From contig CM049312.1 in assembly GCA_026874595.1 (NCBI GenBank), positions 78,899,429 through 78,963,428 on the forward strand: 64,000 bases of DNA, written 5' to 3'. The notes under the pieces are model-generated. The model was not told the origin of the DNA and ran no database searches. It was given only the letters and a program-made list of their open reading frames with translations. Below are positions 1 through 10,827 of the stretch, piece after piece. The translations under genes and the position numbers were made by a program. Origin of the DNA: Sipunculus nudus (lineage: Eukaryota; Annelida; Sipuncula; Golfingiida; Sipunculidae). Position 1 is the first letter of the stretch. The number at the start of each line of letters is the position of its first letter.

Positions 1-1150
1 GTGGTTACAGTAAGGTCAGTCATAACTAGACATTTCTTGGCACAGCAGGTGCCAGAGTATCCCCAGACATAGTAGCCCCCCCTTTAAGAATAGGCCCCCA
101 TTTTTAGCAGCATATACTGACACTTGGCATTTTTATTGTTTCTTCCATCTATCAATCCACAATCTTGTTGAAGATGTTGGTCCTGTGACCTTGATCTTTT
201 TAAAGATGTGTCCTGTGACCTTGACCTTTGACCTCATGACCCTTTTCCAATGGGGCATATACAAGTCAAGTATGAAATCCATACATCAATAAAAGCAGGA
301 ATTATCATCCAGAAACTAATTTTTGGACAGATGGCTCCTGTGACCTTCACCTTTGACCTTGTGACCTAAAAATTGATAGGGGTCTTCCACTCTTGGCAGG
401 TGAACTATATGTGCAAGATGAAAAATCTGAGATGAATTGTTTGGCTGAAAATGCATCCACAATCTTTTTTAAGAGGTTTCCTGTGACCTTGACCCTTGGC
501 CTCATGATCCCAAAATCAATTCCGGTCTTGCTTTTCCAATGGGTCAAATACAAGTCAAGTTTGAAATCCATACACGAATAAAAGAAGGAATTATCATCCA
601 GAAACTAATTTTTGGACAGATGGCCCCTGTGACCTTCACCTTTGACCTTGTGACCTCAAAATTGATAGGGGTCTTCCTCTATAGGCAGATGAACTATATG
701 TGCAAGATGAAAGGTCTGAGATGAAATGTTTGGCTGAAAATGCATCCACAATCTTTTTAAAGATGTCCTGTGACCTTGACCTTTGACCTCATGACCCCAA
801 AATCAATTGGAGTCTTGCTTTTTCAATGGGACATATATAAGTCAAGTTTGAAATCAATACATCAATAAAAGCAGGAATTATCATCCAGAAACTAATTTTT
901 GGACAGATAGCTCCTGTGGCCTTGACCTTTGACCTTGTGACCCCAAAATTGATATGGATCATCCACTATTGGCAAATGAGCTATATATTCAAGATGGAAG
1001 ACCTGGGATGAAAGTTTGGCTTAAAATGCATCCTCATTATCTTTTGAGATGCCAGTCCAGTGACCTTGACCTTTGACCTCATGACCCTAGAACCTATAGG
1101 GTTCTTACTTTAGTGGTTGGCCATACATAAGTCACGTTTGAAATCGATAT
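1..1150. repeat. ~288-bp degenerate tandem repeat, 3-4 units
   Basis: Similar units follow each other here. The landmark TGACCTTGACCTTTGACCTC or a variant recurs near 216, 483, 771 and 1061, giving a period of about 270-290 bp. Each unit also carries a stretch reading roughly 'gaaactaatttttggacagatgg' in variant forms and a second landmark of the type CCTTTGACCTTGTGACC near 345, 630 and 925. Stop codons interrupt every frame, so the short ORFs are chance. Repeats with this 'gacctttgacct' signature are, as I recall, common in mollusc genomes; I cannot name the family. The block runs into a hairpin-terminated element at its right side. Confidence 0.8.
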
Positions 1151-1737
1151 GGCTATCAACACTGTAGATATCATAAGAGGCGTGTGATTTTCACCATATA
1201 TGGCAATATTCAAGGTCAAGGCCACTCTCATAGGAAAGGTCATGACCCCAATTTAAACAAACATCATCCCATAACCCATACCTATGTATATGCATAATAT
1301 AAAAGAAATCTGTCCATTAGTTTTTGGCTTATAATGCTCACAGTACTGTAAGGTGGCAATTTTGGGGGTATTAAAGGGCACGAAAACAAGTAAAGAATAA
1401 TAGGTGGCGCCACCAGTTTCTGAAACATGACAACCCTATCAATGATCTTCCATCAACTTGATTTTGGGATAAATCCATGCAAGATTTCTTGAGATATTAA
1501 AGAATTTGTGTGATTTTCCCCAAAATTGGACCTCTTCAAGGTCAAGGACACTCTCCTAGTGAAGGTCATGACCTCATTTTAAATAGGCGTCGTCCTCTTA
1601 CCGATATCTATACATATACCAAGTTTGGTAAAGTTCCGTGAAATATTTTTTGGGTTATTGCGCCAACAAGATTTATATGCGGCGGCGGCGGGACCGGTAT
1701 GAAAACATAGTATCCCCCGACATTGTCTGGGGATACA
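1150..1737 (+). mobile_element. Non-coding mobile element, copy 1, with hairpin at right end
   Basis: This stretch is homologous to 22845-23415 in the same orientation. Shared landmarks in order are 'aaggtcaaggccactctcat', 'aaaggtcatgacc', 'cataacccata', 'gctcacagtact', 'gtggcgccaccagt', 'aaggtcatga', a GC-rich patch (gcggcggcggg) and a terminal palindrome at about 1710-1736 (GTATCCC, then GAC, then GTC, then TGGGGATAC). No ORF of significance is present. The palindromic end suggests a non-autonomous DNA element, possibly with rolling-circle type ends, but target duplications are not evident and the class is not assigned. A related string GTATCCCCAGACA also occurs near 57, so the whole 50-1737 block may be one composite element. 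Confidence 0.7.
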
Positions 1738-1740
1738 ATT

Positions 1741-3203
1741 AATGTGACAGGTGGTCTTATTAGACACTCTTTTTTCAGACAAGTTTTATTGTAATACCAA
1801 ATCACACCAGGTGCGCTGGCCATTCTAGAATTAACATGAACTACAGTACATATAGTTTATTTTAGAGCCCTGCGTGATAAGAGACTTCGACAGGTATTCA
1901 CCCAACCCGCCTGTGTGCATGTGTGTGAATGGGCACTACCTTCAAGAAACTTAAACATACATATCCACAATGCAACTGTCACGATTAGTTTACTATTTTC
2001 GTTTCATGTGTTCTACTTCCGTAAATAATCCTGTAATCAGCAATGTTGGTGGTTGGTTTGATTGTCCATACAACATCTAAGAAAAAATAAAACCCGCCAA
2101 AGTCACCCCTTTTTTTTCAATGTTCAATTCGGTTTCTCTATACAATATTACAAATTAAAGTGAACTGTCACATTATGTGCACATGGGACATCCTTACACA
2201 AACTATTATATTGATTCCTTTAAAACTTTTTTTTGAGATAATGGAAAATGGAAAATGTAGTTTATGATGTTAATATGGTGACATTACCATCATGGAACTG
2301 TGTAATATAATGGCAGCAATGTCATCGCCATGCGCCTTTGCAATGAAGGTCAGGAATGACAAAAGAATTACCTCACCCTGATGCATACACCTCTACCTGG
2401 ACACAAGGAGATATAATATCCAGAATCAATACCAGTTATCTGAACTCAGCAGGTGGTTCACTATGTGGCCCCACCCTCCTTTTTAAATTGTGTCTGTCGT
2501 TAATATCTATCAAAAGTTTTCCATAATTTAATTGAATTTTGTGGAATAATGGACCGTGGTTGAAGGCATAATTGGTTATAATTTATATTCAGTTAAAGCC
2601 AGCTGTTCAACTGTCTTATCTGTGGAGTTTGTGTGATTTCTGGCTTGCTTTGTGTACATTAGGTTGAACTGTAGGCATTTCCTGCTAAAACAGTTCTTAT
2701 AATACCTCTGTGATGAATATATAACCTTGTTCATCTATATGAGCTCTTAGTAAACACTAAATAGTACATCTGCTACGTAACTGAACGTAGTTGGTTGTAC
2801 ATGTGAGGAAACTGATAAGGCATGACCGTATATAGCTGGTAAAACGCAATTTGCAAAACTCCTTTTTGTCGGACTTGCCGTAGGATGTCCTCCTTGGATA
2901 TGTTTGCATTATTTTGGTGGGCGTGCGCCCAAGGTTATAAACAAGTCAATATAAACTGAATGACCAGCATGTGTACCATGAGATCGGCTTTTTCTGGCCT
3001 ATTTTTATAAAAGGTTCAAGGGATTATATTTAGTTAATATGAGTCAATTACTGAAATAGGCCCCTTTAAATTGGATTTATATCCAAGCAATGGAACTGTT
3101 TTGGGCTGTTCAAGTCTTTTCTATTTCTTTTGTGTGGCAATAGGTGGAATAAGTGTGGAAGTTTGTTGACTGTTTTTGGCAAATTAAACTCATAACTAAG
3201 TCC
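1741..3203. other. Intergenic region, nothing recognised
   Basis: AT-rich sequence without a supportable ORF, RNA gene or clear repeat. It lies just downstream of the stop codon of the minus-strand zinc-finger gene, so its right part probably holds that gene's 3' untranslated region. Confidence 0.5.
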
Positions 3204-4777
3204 TCATAATTGCTTTGTGTTCGCCAATTTTTTCAGGTGTTTGTTCTTGTGGGTGGCAAGATGGGTTGACTGCCTAAAACACTGGCCACATTCCTCGCAG
3301 CTATATGGTTTTTCACCAGTATGAATCCTCCGATGTCTTGCCAGGTTTGAGGAATGGTAAAACAATTTGCTACAAACTGAACACTGGTACTTTTGCTCCC
3401 CCGTATGGATTCTCCTGTGTTGAATCAAATCCGAAGATGATGCAAAACATTTGAAACAAAATTCACATTCATAGGGTCTCTCACTCGTGTGTGTTTTCTT
3501 ATGTCTGTGTAAATGTGTTAAACGAGCACAAACATAGCTACACTCATCACATTTGTAAGGTTTTTCGCCAGTGTGGGTTTTGACATGGTTTTTTAGAGCT
3601 GTGGGATCTGCGAAACTCCAGCCACAGTAATCACACAGAAAAGGTTTTTCTCCTGTGTGGGTCCTCTTGTGTTTCGTGAGGGTGTATAACGTGGTAAAAT
3701 CTTTGCCACACAAATCACACTGATATGGCCTCTCACCAGTGTGAGTTCTCTCATGTGTGATAAGGTTGGTGTGTCTGGAGAAACTGCGACCACAATGGCC
3801 GCACGTAAACGGTTTCTCCCCTGTATGAACCTTTTTATGCTCCCGTAAGCTGCCGGCTTCCGTGAAACACTTCCCACACTCTACACAGTGGTAGGGTTTT
3901 TCTCCTGTGTGGATTCGAATGTGTCTGGATAAGGATGCAGCGCCTGATAGCACCTTACCACACAACTCACACTCGTATCTCCGCTTCTCCTTGGAAACCT
4001 TCCCAGGAGTCTTAGCTGCTCCATGGCTAAGGTCACCCTCTATATGTTCATCTATATTTTCCATACATAAACTGTGTTCGGGATTCTGTCTGCACTGTTC
4101 ACATCTCAAGGATCTAGTACTTGTGCCAGATGTAAAAGAATCGAGTGATGACGACTCAGAATACTTTTTACAGATTTCGCATGTAAAGTACATATTTTCA
4201 CAGTCATCTTCTGTTTCGTGCATGGACAGGGTATTAATTTCTGAGAAATCCTGACCACTCATCTGATGCTGTTTAGTGATGCGTGTTGTCTCACTGTCAC
4301 CTGCTGCTAAGAAAGAATGACACAAAGTCTCCCAATCTCCATCTTTTGGGACATTCATTGAAACTGACTTCCGTTGCACAGAGGTCTGATCCAAATCTTT
4401 CTTCTCAAATACAAACTGATTTGGTAATTTTCCAGCAACATCTGTTTTTCCATGTGATAATAGTTTATTACCTCCAGTTCCAGGGGGATTTCCCTGCAGT
4501 TGCTTTCCCCTGTGTCTATCTCTTGTTTAACTTGTGGTAACAGGGCAGTAGACTTTATATGCGATTCATTATAATCATCATCATCATCATCGTCAGATTT
4601 TGACAACTCTTTGGAGACATGTCTTTTAGTGTGCTCTGACAATTCCTTAGGTCTTTTAAATCTCTTGCTACACTGCTCACATTTAATTTGTTTCACAGTT
4701 GTTAGTCTCTCTGGAGTTAGAACTCCACTTTTGCCAGAATGACACACATTCAGTTTTTGAAACACCCCAAGCTTCAT
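3204..4777 (-). CDS. C2H2 zinc-finger protein, nine tandem C-terminal fingers
   Basis: Probable nuclear DNA-binding transcription factor. The model joins 4777-4472 to 4415-3204, giving 505 codons before the stop. The 3' exon encodes nine consecutive C-x2-C-x12-H-x3-H fingers (about residues 249-498) separated by TGEKP-type linkers, as in Kruppel-like proteins. The 5' part has one further finger (CEQCSKRF...HTKRH), a run of seven aspartates and a VKQEID sumoylation-like motif. Two CxxC pairs lie between the parts. The two reading frames meet through a candidate 56-bp intron, 4416-4471, with donor GAG|GTAATA and acceptor AATCAG|TTT. Both ends are phase 0 and the length is not a multiple of three, so removal restores one frame. 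A 1-2 base indel would be an alternative explanation. The first in-frame ATG (4777) was chosen. A short uORF starts upstream at 4787. No SCAN, KRAB or BTB domain is visible. Confidence 0.8.
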
Positions 4778-4787
4778 CTGCACTCAT
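4683..4787 (-). other. Candidate uORF overlapping the zinc-finger start
   Basis: An ATG in good context (ACCATGA) at 4787 opens a 34-codon frame (begins MSADEAWGVSK) that ends at TAA 4683-4685 and overlaps the presumed main ATG at 4777 in another frame. It could act as an upstream ORF, or it could be the real N-terminus with a frame change or missed intron downstream. Sequence alone does not decide. Confidence 0.35.
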
Positions 4788-7740
4788 GGTCTCAAACTGG
4801 CAATGAAGACACCAGGGCAGTTTGTTCATCTATTCTTGTACCTATTTTTTCTTTTTAAACAGAAAAATTCTGATCAGGTATCATCCCAGTGATCGCTATT
4901 CATCTGTTCTCCTATCACTTTTTATTTCTCAATACATTTTCAACAACCAGAAAATCTGTGATTACAAATGTACATCCATGCTTTTATATATTTAAAACTC
5001 CTTCTACTGATTGACCATCACAACTACCCGAGGTTCAGGTGCTATTTTCTTGCTTGCCAACTCTTCTTCATTCACACAGCACATACTGGTTGATTAAATA
5101 TGCAATATCAGAAGCCCAGTGCAATGGCCGAGCCCAAAATTTATTGCTCAGTGGTCATATTTTATCCTAGACTTGGGTCATTCTTGTCAACATCATTGTA
5201 AGTTAACCACAATTTACAGCTCACTTCATCCCAATTGGCATTCAGTGAGCCACTGGAGGAACAACTGAAAAATAAAAGAAAATGCATGAACTATCCAACA
5301 ACATCATGCAGCAAATCACAGCACATTTGATGCAAATTAACAGAAACTGGGATCTTACATAGGGGCGTAGTCAGGGGATTGCCACGCGGGGGCCATGTCT
5401 CACCCTCCCCCCCCCCCCCCCCCCACTCCAACTTTGCATGTAATATTGAGGAAAAACTTCCAGACACTAGATATCTGCTGAGATAATTATAGTATGAAAG
5501 TAATATTAAAAACAGTCAGGTTTACATAAAGTTTTATTAATGTACACTTTATGCAGGTAACATTTTATACACAGAGATCTAATCTTGGGTACATTAAATA
5601 TATATATATTTGTGTGCGTGTACTGATTGGCCAGCGGGTATGTTCTACACCCACCCCGTGTACAACTGACTATGTGTTTACTAATGGTGTGCAAATTAAT
5701 TGATTATATAGATGATGGGTTGTTTCCTTTCATTATCTATTAAATTGGTAGCATCTTTGCATATGGTTATTGATCATGCAATAAGTCATAATATCCAGAA
5801 AAGACCAACATTGTGAGACGTATATGAGGGGACAAAGAGGTACTGGTAATGAGCAGCTCATTAAAACTTGATCTTGTGTAGTGAACAGTTGTTAGCAACA
5901 GAGTCCTTACATAGACCTTTCAGTGTGATTGATTTACAAGTCAGGCTGAATTCTTTTTGGGGTAGTTTGGGTGTAAAGCTATACATTGGATTTCAGGTAC
6001 ATTAGATTTTCGGAGGTACATGTATATAATAATCAATAAATAATTGATGCCACCACTAGTGTTTACAGGGATTGTTATACTTTAAAATTTTCACCCTTTC
6101 AGAAAGGCATAAATACAGGTTTCCTTTTTCGCAGAAAAATTTGCTTTTCCACTGAGGATGTATCCTTCCATTATATCAAACTTTCACAATGCTCAGTGTA
6201 GACCTGATTCTGCCATCTTAAATGCCATCCTACAGGCACACTTGCATGCAAAAAGAACTGATCGTTTTCAAAAGTAACATTATTATATCAGAAACACAAT
6301 TTTGCAGTGAAAAAAAGGAAAATTTAGGAGATGAGGGCCTAAGTGCCGTAAATTAAGTATAAGGAATTGTAGATTATTTTAATGGAAAGTATAGAAAATA
6401 TAGCAAGGTTGGCAATTTTATCTGCAGCCGGTTTAATCTACTGGATTAATCAAGGATAAAACAGGATTTATCCACTTTTATCCAAAGTTTGGGTGTGTTG
6501 TATATTGTATACTGTCTGTGAAGTAGACATTTTATATTAAGTTTAGCTTTCCACTGTAAAATGATACAGTTCTAATAAGGAACATTTGTGTCTACTATAC
6601 TGGATTTTTCGGTGACAATAGATTTATACATTAAACACATTTTTTTGTCAATGATGGAGATGCAATGATTTTAAATAATAATTGTGAACTTTAAATTATT
6701 TCTCTTCTTTAGAGAGGTCAGTCAGAATGTGACTTATTAAACATTATCACCTATTTTGTACATTATACTATAAAAAAAGCTAAACAAGAGCCTTGTTTGC
6801 GAAATCTGTATCTTCACGGCTTTGTTACGAATAAGTAATAACTGACCAAAGTATGCACCTGTATTTATAGGGGTTAGCTGGATATCAGGGGTGGGGGTGG
6901 GGGTTATTTCTGCTGCCAGTTATCTTGAGGACCTGCACTATAAGGAAGCCACACTCAGGTACTCACCAGGGTACAGCTACCTAACTGAGCTCAGCATAGT
7001 CATAACAGATTTTACAAACATTGAGAAACCCTACCCTGGCATTACCAGCAACAAAAAAAGTTGGGTGGATGCCATTATGTCACATAATGCTGGATGTTTA
7101 TGTCAAGTCATGGGTGAAGCAGGTAAAAACCTGGCTGTGGTGTGGGCTTCCAAGGAGCTCCAAGGGTAAAAGGTAATGAGGAGTGCAAACAGTCCATTGA
7201 CAACTACCCTGGTGTGCCACTTACTTACTTCTGAGGGTGCAATGATGATAATGATGTTGTAACTTTAAAAAACTTCCTTCAAGTTCTATCTTGTTTCTAG
7301 GTTTCTTGTATATCATTATATCATTAATATATTTAAATTTATATTAAATATATACATATTTTATGTTCTTTATAGATCATGAAGTGGATTTTGTTTAATT
7401 ACAAATTTTATATGTATTTATATGACTTATTTCAGTGTATTTTGGTGTTATTTCAGTGTATTTCAGTGTTATATAAGTATATTTCGGTGTTATTTCAGTG
7501 TATTTTGGTGTATTTCGGTATTTAGTCCTGCCCTCTATAGAAGTATTGGAGAGAGGATTTTGTAAAGAAAAGCAATTATTAGACTACCTTTATCACTGGA
7601 AAGAATGAACACCCAAGTTTTGGTCACTTAAACTGTCAAATACTCAAGACTAAACCAGACTTTACCAGCTTTTATCATAATTAAGGGATTATTACTACTC
7701 CAGGGTATTTTTAAGGGACATAATCAGGAGTTAAATAATT
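4788..7740. other. Intergenic region, nothing recognised
   Basis: Upstream of the zinc-finger gene. It contains a poly-C run (about 5406-5423), general AT-rich sequence and iterations of 'tatttcagtgt' or 'tatttcggtgt' around 7430-7520. A 92-codon frame at 6891-7169 has no recognisable domain and no splice or family support, so it is not called. The 5' untranslated region and promoter of the zinc-finger gene should lie in the left part, but no element could be pinned down. Confidence 0.4.
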
Positions 7741-7764
7741 GCTATTTTTCCACACTATCAGTTC

Positions 7765-8215
7765 AGTTTTGCTTTATACAAATTTCCCAGCAAAATCGTC
7801 CCAGTAACCGGTCTCATTTCCTAGCATACGGCTGTTTAACACAAGGTTATGGCTTTGCATGCTGGTAAACACAGTCTGTTTACCATAACAAGGCCGCAGG
7901 ACTGGAGGTCTGATTAAGAGGGTCAACACGCCGTGTTTCAGCCAGCAGAAACATGAATTATATTTTATGGGCCAAGTCAGACTGGGCATCTCCTGACTGA
8001 CACCTGTTTTGGCTCAGCAATGCACACGGCCCCTGGCGTTTTGTTTATGTTGACACCTCTCAACGCGCCCGGTCCACTGTTTTAAACATTTGTGTACAAG
8101 AGAAAGCAAGCAGTTTCAGGGTAATATTTTGGCAGGTACATATTTATTTAAAGGGAAGAAGCCATTTTTCGTGTTGACTCAACATGCTTTATGGGTGATT
8201 GGGCCCCTTTAATGA
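7765..8215 (+). repeat. Dispersed repeat, copy 1
   Basis: The reverse complement of 35108-35560 matches this stretch over several hundred bases. Shared landmarks are 'acggctgttta', 'ctgtttacca', 'ggccgc..gactgg', 'catctcctgactgacac', 'gcgcccggtcc', 'aagcaagcagtttcagggt', 'aatattttggcaggtaca', 'gggaagaagc' and 'gggtgattggg'. Neither copy codes for protein. Family unknown. Confidence 0.75.
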
Positions 8216-8225
8216 ATAGGCCGCC

Positions 8226-8254
8226 CTTATTGACACACGGGGTGTGTCAATAAG
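8226..8254. repeat. Perfect 12-bp inverted repeat with 5-base loop
   Basis: Arms CTTATTGACACA and TGTGTCAATAAG flank the loop CGGGG, just beyond the right end of the dispersed repeat. It may mark an element terminus. It is not followed by a T-run, and no gene ends here. Confidence 0.7.
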
Positions 8255-8614
8255 CACTCCGTAATGAATAATGACATGAATCAGTGATTGTATATAATAA
8301 GAACAAAGAATTCTATCGAAACTAGGCAATCCCAGTTCAAATTAAAACCTGAAACAGATGAAAGAGTATTAATGTACGCTTATAACAAATTACGATCACA
8401 AATGTGTCATTAATGTCAGTGATACAAATCTGATAAAATGTGCTTTGGGAGATCTGTTTGTTGACAGTTTGACAAGCGGGCAGACCGGATGTTTGTGTTC
8501 TTGGTGTCACAGAAACGGCTAACTCCCTTCATTATATGTCGAGGATAATCATGGCCGGGACATTCGGCCTGTCAAATGGAGCTAATGAGACTTTCAAAAA
8601 TTATCTTTGAAACC

Positions 8615-8618
<4 letters not shown>

Positions 8619-8671
<53 letters not shown>
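8619..8671. repeat. (TA)n microsatellite
   Basis: About 26 uninterrupted TA units immediately left of the foldback element. Confidence 0.95.
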
Positions 8672-8672
<1 letters not shown>

Positions 8673-8873
8673 AGAGTTACCCTCCGTTGTAAAGTGCTCT
8701 ATGGCCTACAGACTAGGCCAGAGCGGTATAACACTGGAGGAAAACAACACTGTAAATTCACAACAGTCTGTTTCCCTGGATGCGACCAGATCATCAGGTG
8801 AATGTTCACCTGATGATCGGGTCGTTTCCCGTGAAAGAGACTGTTGTGAATTTACAGTGTTGTTTTTCTCCAG

Positions 8874-8878
<5 letters not shown>
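8672..8878. mobile_element. Foldback (palindromic) element, copy 1
   Basis: A left 58-bp segment is followed by a near-perfect palindrome with arms 8730-8802 and 8805-8877 (73 bp each, 2-base centre). The segment 8671-8752 is homologous to the reverse complement of about 25605-25692, and both copies sit between (TA)n tracts, so this is a mobile or amplified family rather than a chance palindrome. Non-coding. TA flanks could reflect a TA target preference, but that is inference. Confidence 0.75.

Positions 8879-8945
<67 letters not shown>
8879..8945. repeat. (TA)n microsatellite
   Basis: TA repeats with one interruption (taca) immediately right of the foldback element. Short ORFs running through it are artefacts. 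Confidence 0.95.
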
Positions 8946-10239
8946 TATGACAATATTTTTGTATTAATTAAAGTAAGAACAGTAAAATGTTCAAGTCCAC
9001 TTTTAATTTGTATTTCTTATATAACACGAATTCAATACATACTAGTGATAGTACCCAATTTATTATTAATTATTGATCAAATGTACAAATGCGATCATTT
9101 CAACCGAGATCTGTACCTTATAGTTAGAGCGGGAGTAACTCTAACACTGCTCCAACGAAACCGAATTGTCGAACAAACCGGACTGCATGAATTAAAGTAG
9201 GCCTAACTGAATGTTCAACTTGTTTGACTAGGATTCTCTGCTAAATTATTAAGTGTTCATGTAAAAATCTATTTTCTATATCACAAAGGTAGTTGTTTTC
9301 TACACCTGCCCTTAATGAATTGTGTTTCTAAAAATTGACCCTTTCACACACACATGTATATCGTTTATGTAGTTTACAGTCATATTAAGTAGGATTTATT
9401 CTCATCATTAAGTCTGAAGTTGTTTAATATGAATGTTCATTAGCTCAAACTCGCATGCATATACCCATCAAGTAAGTTTGCCAAAGTTTGCCCACACACA
9501 CACACGTGCGCAACCGTTTCAAGAATTTTCTTCGGCCTGGTTGCCCCCCCCCCCCCCCCCCCCCCGACCCCTTCAGAACATCGGAACATTTTTTATTAGA
9601 ATTTGTTATTAATCCTCCTGAGTTGGACCCGTCCTTCCCATAAATCCTGGATCCAGCCTAGTAATATATGCAATTACTATGCGGTATGTGACAAGAGCTT
9701 TTGTTTTTATTCATGATTTTGGATGCACTCCGCCTGATTTTTCCGAGTCCTTACAGGTCTACTAGCCCGAGTGCAAGTCCGGGCCAAACACCCTCCATTC
9801 CAAGTCCGAGTCCCTTAAAAGTGGTCCCGAGTCACGTAGCTTACACAATCTGTCAGAGTCCTAACTAACATAATTTGACCATCCCATATCTTGATGTCAA
9901 CTAAACATGCTACACAAAAGTACGGCGAGAAGGTGATCTGAAGGGAGATGGTGGTGCGCAACATAAAAAATTCAGCCCAGTTAAAATGGATAAAAATATT
10001 TGCAGCATAAGCGAGGTATTCTTTTTCTCAAGCTACCACTGGTTTTATTAAAATTATTTTCAAATCTTCGAGGGTTCAGTTGTTATTATCTTTTACCAAC
10101 AATGTCAACATCATTCCTAAGCCCTTTTATTGTAAATTTTTTTCCTTTTATTATTGATATCTAAACAGAGAGGCACGGAATTCATAATAGTACTGGCAGC
10201 TTTCACCTGGATTTATATGTATTAGTTATGATAAGGAGT
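8946..10239. other. Intergenic region, nothing recognised
   Basis: AT-rich sequence with a short (CA)n tract near 9494-9506 and a poly-C run at about 9544-9565. No supportable gene. Confidence 0.45.
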
Positions 10240-10551
10240 GGCAGTCGTAAACATGACCACAGTACACCAGTATTACGATATCTACACTGGCTCCCCGTCA
10301 ATCAGCGTATAAAATTCAAAGTTTCGATGCTAATATTCAAAGCAAAGCATCAAAGTGTCCCTGCTTACTTGCAAAGACCCGATCCAGCCATATGTGCCAA
10401 ATCGTAACCAGATATCTCGAAATCAAGAACTCCTTCATGTACCACAAACCAAGTCCTCACTGATTGCTCAGAGACCCTTCAGCGTGGCCGGACCAGCCTT
10501 GTGGAACAGTCCCACCCTCAAACTCAGACGAACTAATAATCTAGTCACTTT

Positions 10552-10708
10552 TGTTACGGGGCGACATAAAAGCGGACCGAACTGTCTCACTAGTGAAGCT
10601 TGCTTTGCTAGCGAATCGGTTGGTACGCGGGACTTGTAGGCCACAAACATGGGTTCGAATCCCGGATCGGCCCAACATTTTCCCCCGAACAATTTCTCAT
10701 TCGTTGCA
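10552..10708 (+). repeat. 5' LTR of the TRIM-like element
   Basis: 157 bp. Contains the pol III-type A box TAGCGAATCGG (10609-10619) and B box GGTTCGAATCC (10652-10662) with a 32-nt gap, the spacing expected in a tRNA gene. The first box differs from the consensus by one base; the other LTR and the solo copy help to define it. Confidence 0.85.
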
Positions 10709-10711
10709 AAA

Positions 10712-10729
10712 TGGGGGCTCGTCCGGGAT
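10712..10729 (+). other. Primer-binding site complementary to tRNA-Pro
   Basis: The 18 bases TGGGGGCTCGTCCGGGAT match, base for base, the site that tRNA-Pro-primed retroelements use, and lie three bases beyond the 5' LTR. The chance of this exact string in this exact position is negligible. Confidence 0.9.
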
Positions 10730-10827
10730 GACCATAAACATTATGGCCCAGGGAATAAGCTCACCAAAGTGTGACTCCTTGGATAATTAGTCTTGTTCTG
10801 ATAGCAGAACGCTCTTAAGAGGGGGTA

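Noticed and set aside
6891-7169. 92-codon ORF
   Set aside because: No recognisable domain, no splice support, no composition shift; length is within chance for this sequence.
8607-8967. ORFs with YIYIYI runs here and at 25430-25674 and 45047-45232
   Set aside because: They are translated (TA)n microsatellites.
10609-10680. Possible tRNA gene (A box, B box, D-arm-like and T-arm-like sequence)
   Set aside because: The same sequence recurs in three LTR copies with LTR termini; no complete cloverleaf with acceptor stem directly before the D arm is present, so it is a tRNA-like module in an LTR, not a tRNA gene.
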